DNA from: an uncultured Alphaproteobacteria bacterium
GTDB lineage: Bacteria; Pseudomonadota; Alphaproteobacteria; HIMB59; GCA-002718135
Reading direction: 5' to 3'
Assembly: GCA_902621305.1 (NCBI GenBank)
Contig: CACNLM010000004.1
Coordinates: 1-64,000, forward strand
Length of the DNA stretch: 64,000 bases
The notes under the pieces are model-generated. The model did no database searches, was not told the DNA's origin, and worked only from the letters and a program-made list of their open reading frames with translations. The position numbers and the translations under genes were made by a program. Below are positions 62,935-64,000 of this stretch, one piece after another (the stretch's first letter is position 1; each line of letters starts with the position of its first letter).

Positions 62935-63984
62935 ATGAAAATTTTTTCAACAAAAGTAAAAAAATTTTTTGATAAAATCTTAATTGAACTCAAAATTCCA
63001 AAAAATCATAGAGATTTATTAATAAAATCATTGATCGATTCTTCTATAAGAGGTGTAGATAGTCACGGTATAAGATTATTTTCTCATTATGTAAAATGTA
63101 TTGAAAATGGAAGAATTAAAGCAAAACCACAAATGAAGTTAATTAAAAAAAACAAAGGCATTGCAGTCTATGATGCTGACGATGGTTTAGGTCATGTAGC
63201 TGCATTGAAAGCATCAAATATAGTTTCCAAAATGGCAAAAAAAAATGGAATTGCATCAATAGCAATAATTAACTCTTCTCACTATGGAGCAGCAGGTGTA
63301 TATTCACATGAAATTGCAAAAGATCAGTGTGTAGGTTTTTCTTTTACCCATACTGATGCATTTGCTATGCCATACAATGGAAAAGGTGCTTTTCATGGAA
63401 CGAATCCATATTCATTTACAACTCCTATAAATAATAAAGATTACTTGCATGTTGATTTTTCATCTACATCTATAGCTTGGAATAAAGTAATGCGAGCTAG
63501 ATCAAATTCTACAAAATTAAGCTCCGAAGTTGCTATTGATAGTAAAGGAAATTATACAACAGATCCTTATGAAGCTATAGCTCTAGCACCTATGGGTGGT
63601 AAGGAATATGGGCATAAAGGTTTCGGTTTATCGTCTTCTGTTGAAATAATGTGTGGACCACTTATTGGAATGGCTCATGGTTATCGACTGTTATCAATGA
63701 TAGGACCTGATTTTAGCACACCGAGAAAACTTGGACATTTTTTAATCGCAATCTCCCTAGATTCTTTTACTACTAAAAAGAAATATTTTAATGGCATCAA
63801 GCAATATATAAAAGACTTAAAGAAACAAAAATCAAAAAATATAAGGAATCCTATTTTATATCCTGGTGAATTGGAAAAAATTACTTCAAAGCATAGACTT
63901 AAATATGGTATTCCGATAGATAAAGAATTGAAAACTGATTTTTTATATCTTGCAAAAAAATTTAAAATTAATTTTAATTTATAG
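62935..63984 (+). CDS. Ldh2/malate-type dehydrogenase (ComC/YlbC/UreidoglycolateDH family)
   Basis: The 349-residue protein has the Ldh2 family motifs: SSIRGVDSHGIRLFSHYV (catalytic His ~47), GLGHVAALKASNIV, AIINSSHYGAAGVYSHEIA, GTNPYSFTTP and APMGGKEYGHKGFGLSSSVEIM. It is an NAD(P) oxidoreductase for 2-hydroxy acids. The family holds (R)-sulfolactate dehydrogenase ComC, malate, ureidoglycolate and diketogulonate reductases. Position behind a uronate gene suggests a sugar acid, yet ComC would complete sulfolactate oxidation with the slcC gene at 45983. Only 16 bases follow to the window end. Confidence 0.83.
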   Translation: MKIFSTKVKKFFDKILIELKIPKNHRDLLIKSLIDSSIRGVDSHGIRLFSHYVKCIENGRIKAKPQMKLIKKNKGIAVYDADDGLGHVAALKASNIVSKMAKKNGIASIAIINSSHYGAAGVYSHEIAKDQCVGFSFTHTDAFAMPYNGKGAFHGTNPYSFTTPINNKDYLHVDFSSTSIAWNKVMRARSNSTKLSSEVAIDSKGNYTTDPYEAIALAPMGGKEYGHKGFGLSSSVEIMCGPLIGMAHGYRLLSMIGPDFSTPRKLGHFLIAISLDSFTTKKKYFNGIKQYIKDLKKQKSKNIRNPILYPGELEKITSKHRLKYGIPIDKELKTDFLYLAKKFKINFNL

Positions 63985-64000
63985 CTTTAATAATTCCTTT

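Noticed and set aside
1..64000. CRISPR arrays, tRNA/rRNA genes, insertion sequences, prophage genes
   Set aside because: I found no regularly spaced repeats, no tRNA-like cloverleaf flanks, and no transposase, integrase or phage protein.

Overview
The window comes from a streamlined, AT-rich bacterium (roughly 30% G+C by eye). Genes are packed tightly, many with 1-11 base overlaps, and almost every convergent pair ends within a few bases of each other. The gene families (taurine/sulfonate enzymes, many Gfo/Idh/MocA oxidoreductases, sugar ABC importers, SnoaL-like proteins) and the base composition suggest a free-living marine alphaproteobacterium of the SAR11 / HIMB59 (AEGEAN-169) type. That placement is inference; there is no rRNA or phylogenetic marker to prove it. 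I found no tRNA, rRNA, CRISPR array, insertion sequence or prophage, and no gene-free stretch over 300 bases.

Layout. (1) 1-4360 is housekeeping: a cut-off MarR regulator, a branched-chain aminotransferase, and a leftward uvrC-pgsA-moaD-moaE operon. (2) 4493-12445 is sulfur metabolism: sulfoacetaldehyde acetyltransferase (xsc) facing a GMC alcohol oxidase that may be an isethionate dehydrogenase, a Na+/Ca2+-type exchanger, and a sulfate-activation operon cysQ-cysD-cysNC. (3) 12442-25752 is the most unusual part. It holds a HisD-family dehydrogenase, five SnoaL-like proteins (nine domains) in two paralogue classes, a bicupin, an epoxyalkane:CoM-transferase/MetE-like zinc protein, a LacI regulator, a sugar-type ABC importer without its own ATPase, and a HAD-like protein lacking its catalytic aspartates. 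A shared palindrome, TATTCA-N6-TGAATA, lies in all three divergent promoters of this region, which points to one LacI-controlled regulon of unknown substrate. (4) 25766-31941 holds an SDR, a DMT exporter, phosphotransacetylase, a class III aminotransferase (taurine or beta-alanine type), alanine dehydrogenase and a second MetE-core protein. (5) 31949-43954 holds a phosphonate-monoester-hydrolase/sulfatase-like enzyme, a family-5 (oligopeptide-type) ABC importer, two Gfo/Idh proteins, a DMT permease and an aldose epimerase. (6) 44001-46918 is a comD-comE-pfkB-slcC operon for sulfopyruvate/sulfolactate. (7) 46908-63984 is sugar and sugar-acid catabolism: a fucose-isomerase-like protein, an esterase, a complete sugar ABC importer, four Gfo/Idh proteins, two hydroxyacid dehydrogenases, a uronate-isomerase-like protein and a mannitol/fructuronate dehydrogenase.

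How it fits together. Several C2/C3 sulfonates appear to converge on sulfoacetaldehyde: taurine (aminotransferase plus alanine dehydrogenase), sulfolactate (slcC, comDE), possibly isethionate (GMC enzyme) and DHPS (HisD/HpsN-like). Xsc would then give sulfite and acetyl phosphate, and Pta acetyl-CoA. No sulfite exporter or oxidase and no sulfonate transporter is recognisable here. All three substrate-binding-protein genes are followed by a strong intrinsic terminator before their permeases, which would keep binding protein in excess. All family assignments come from reading motifs; no database search was run.
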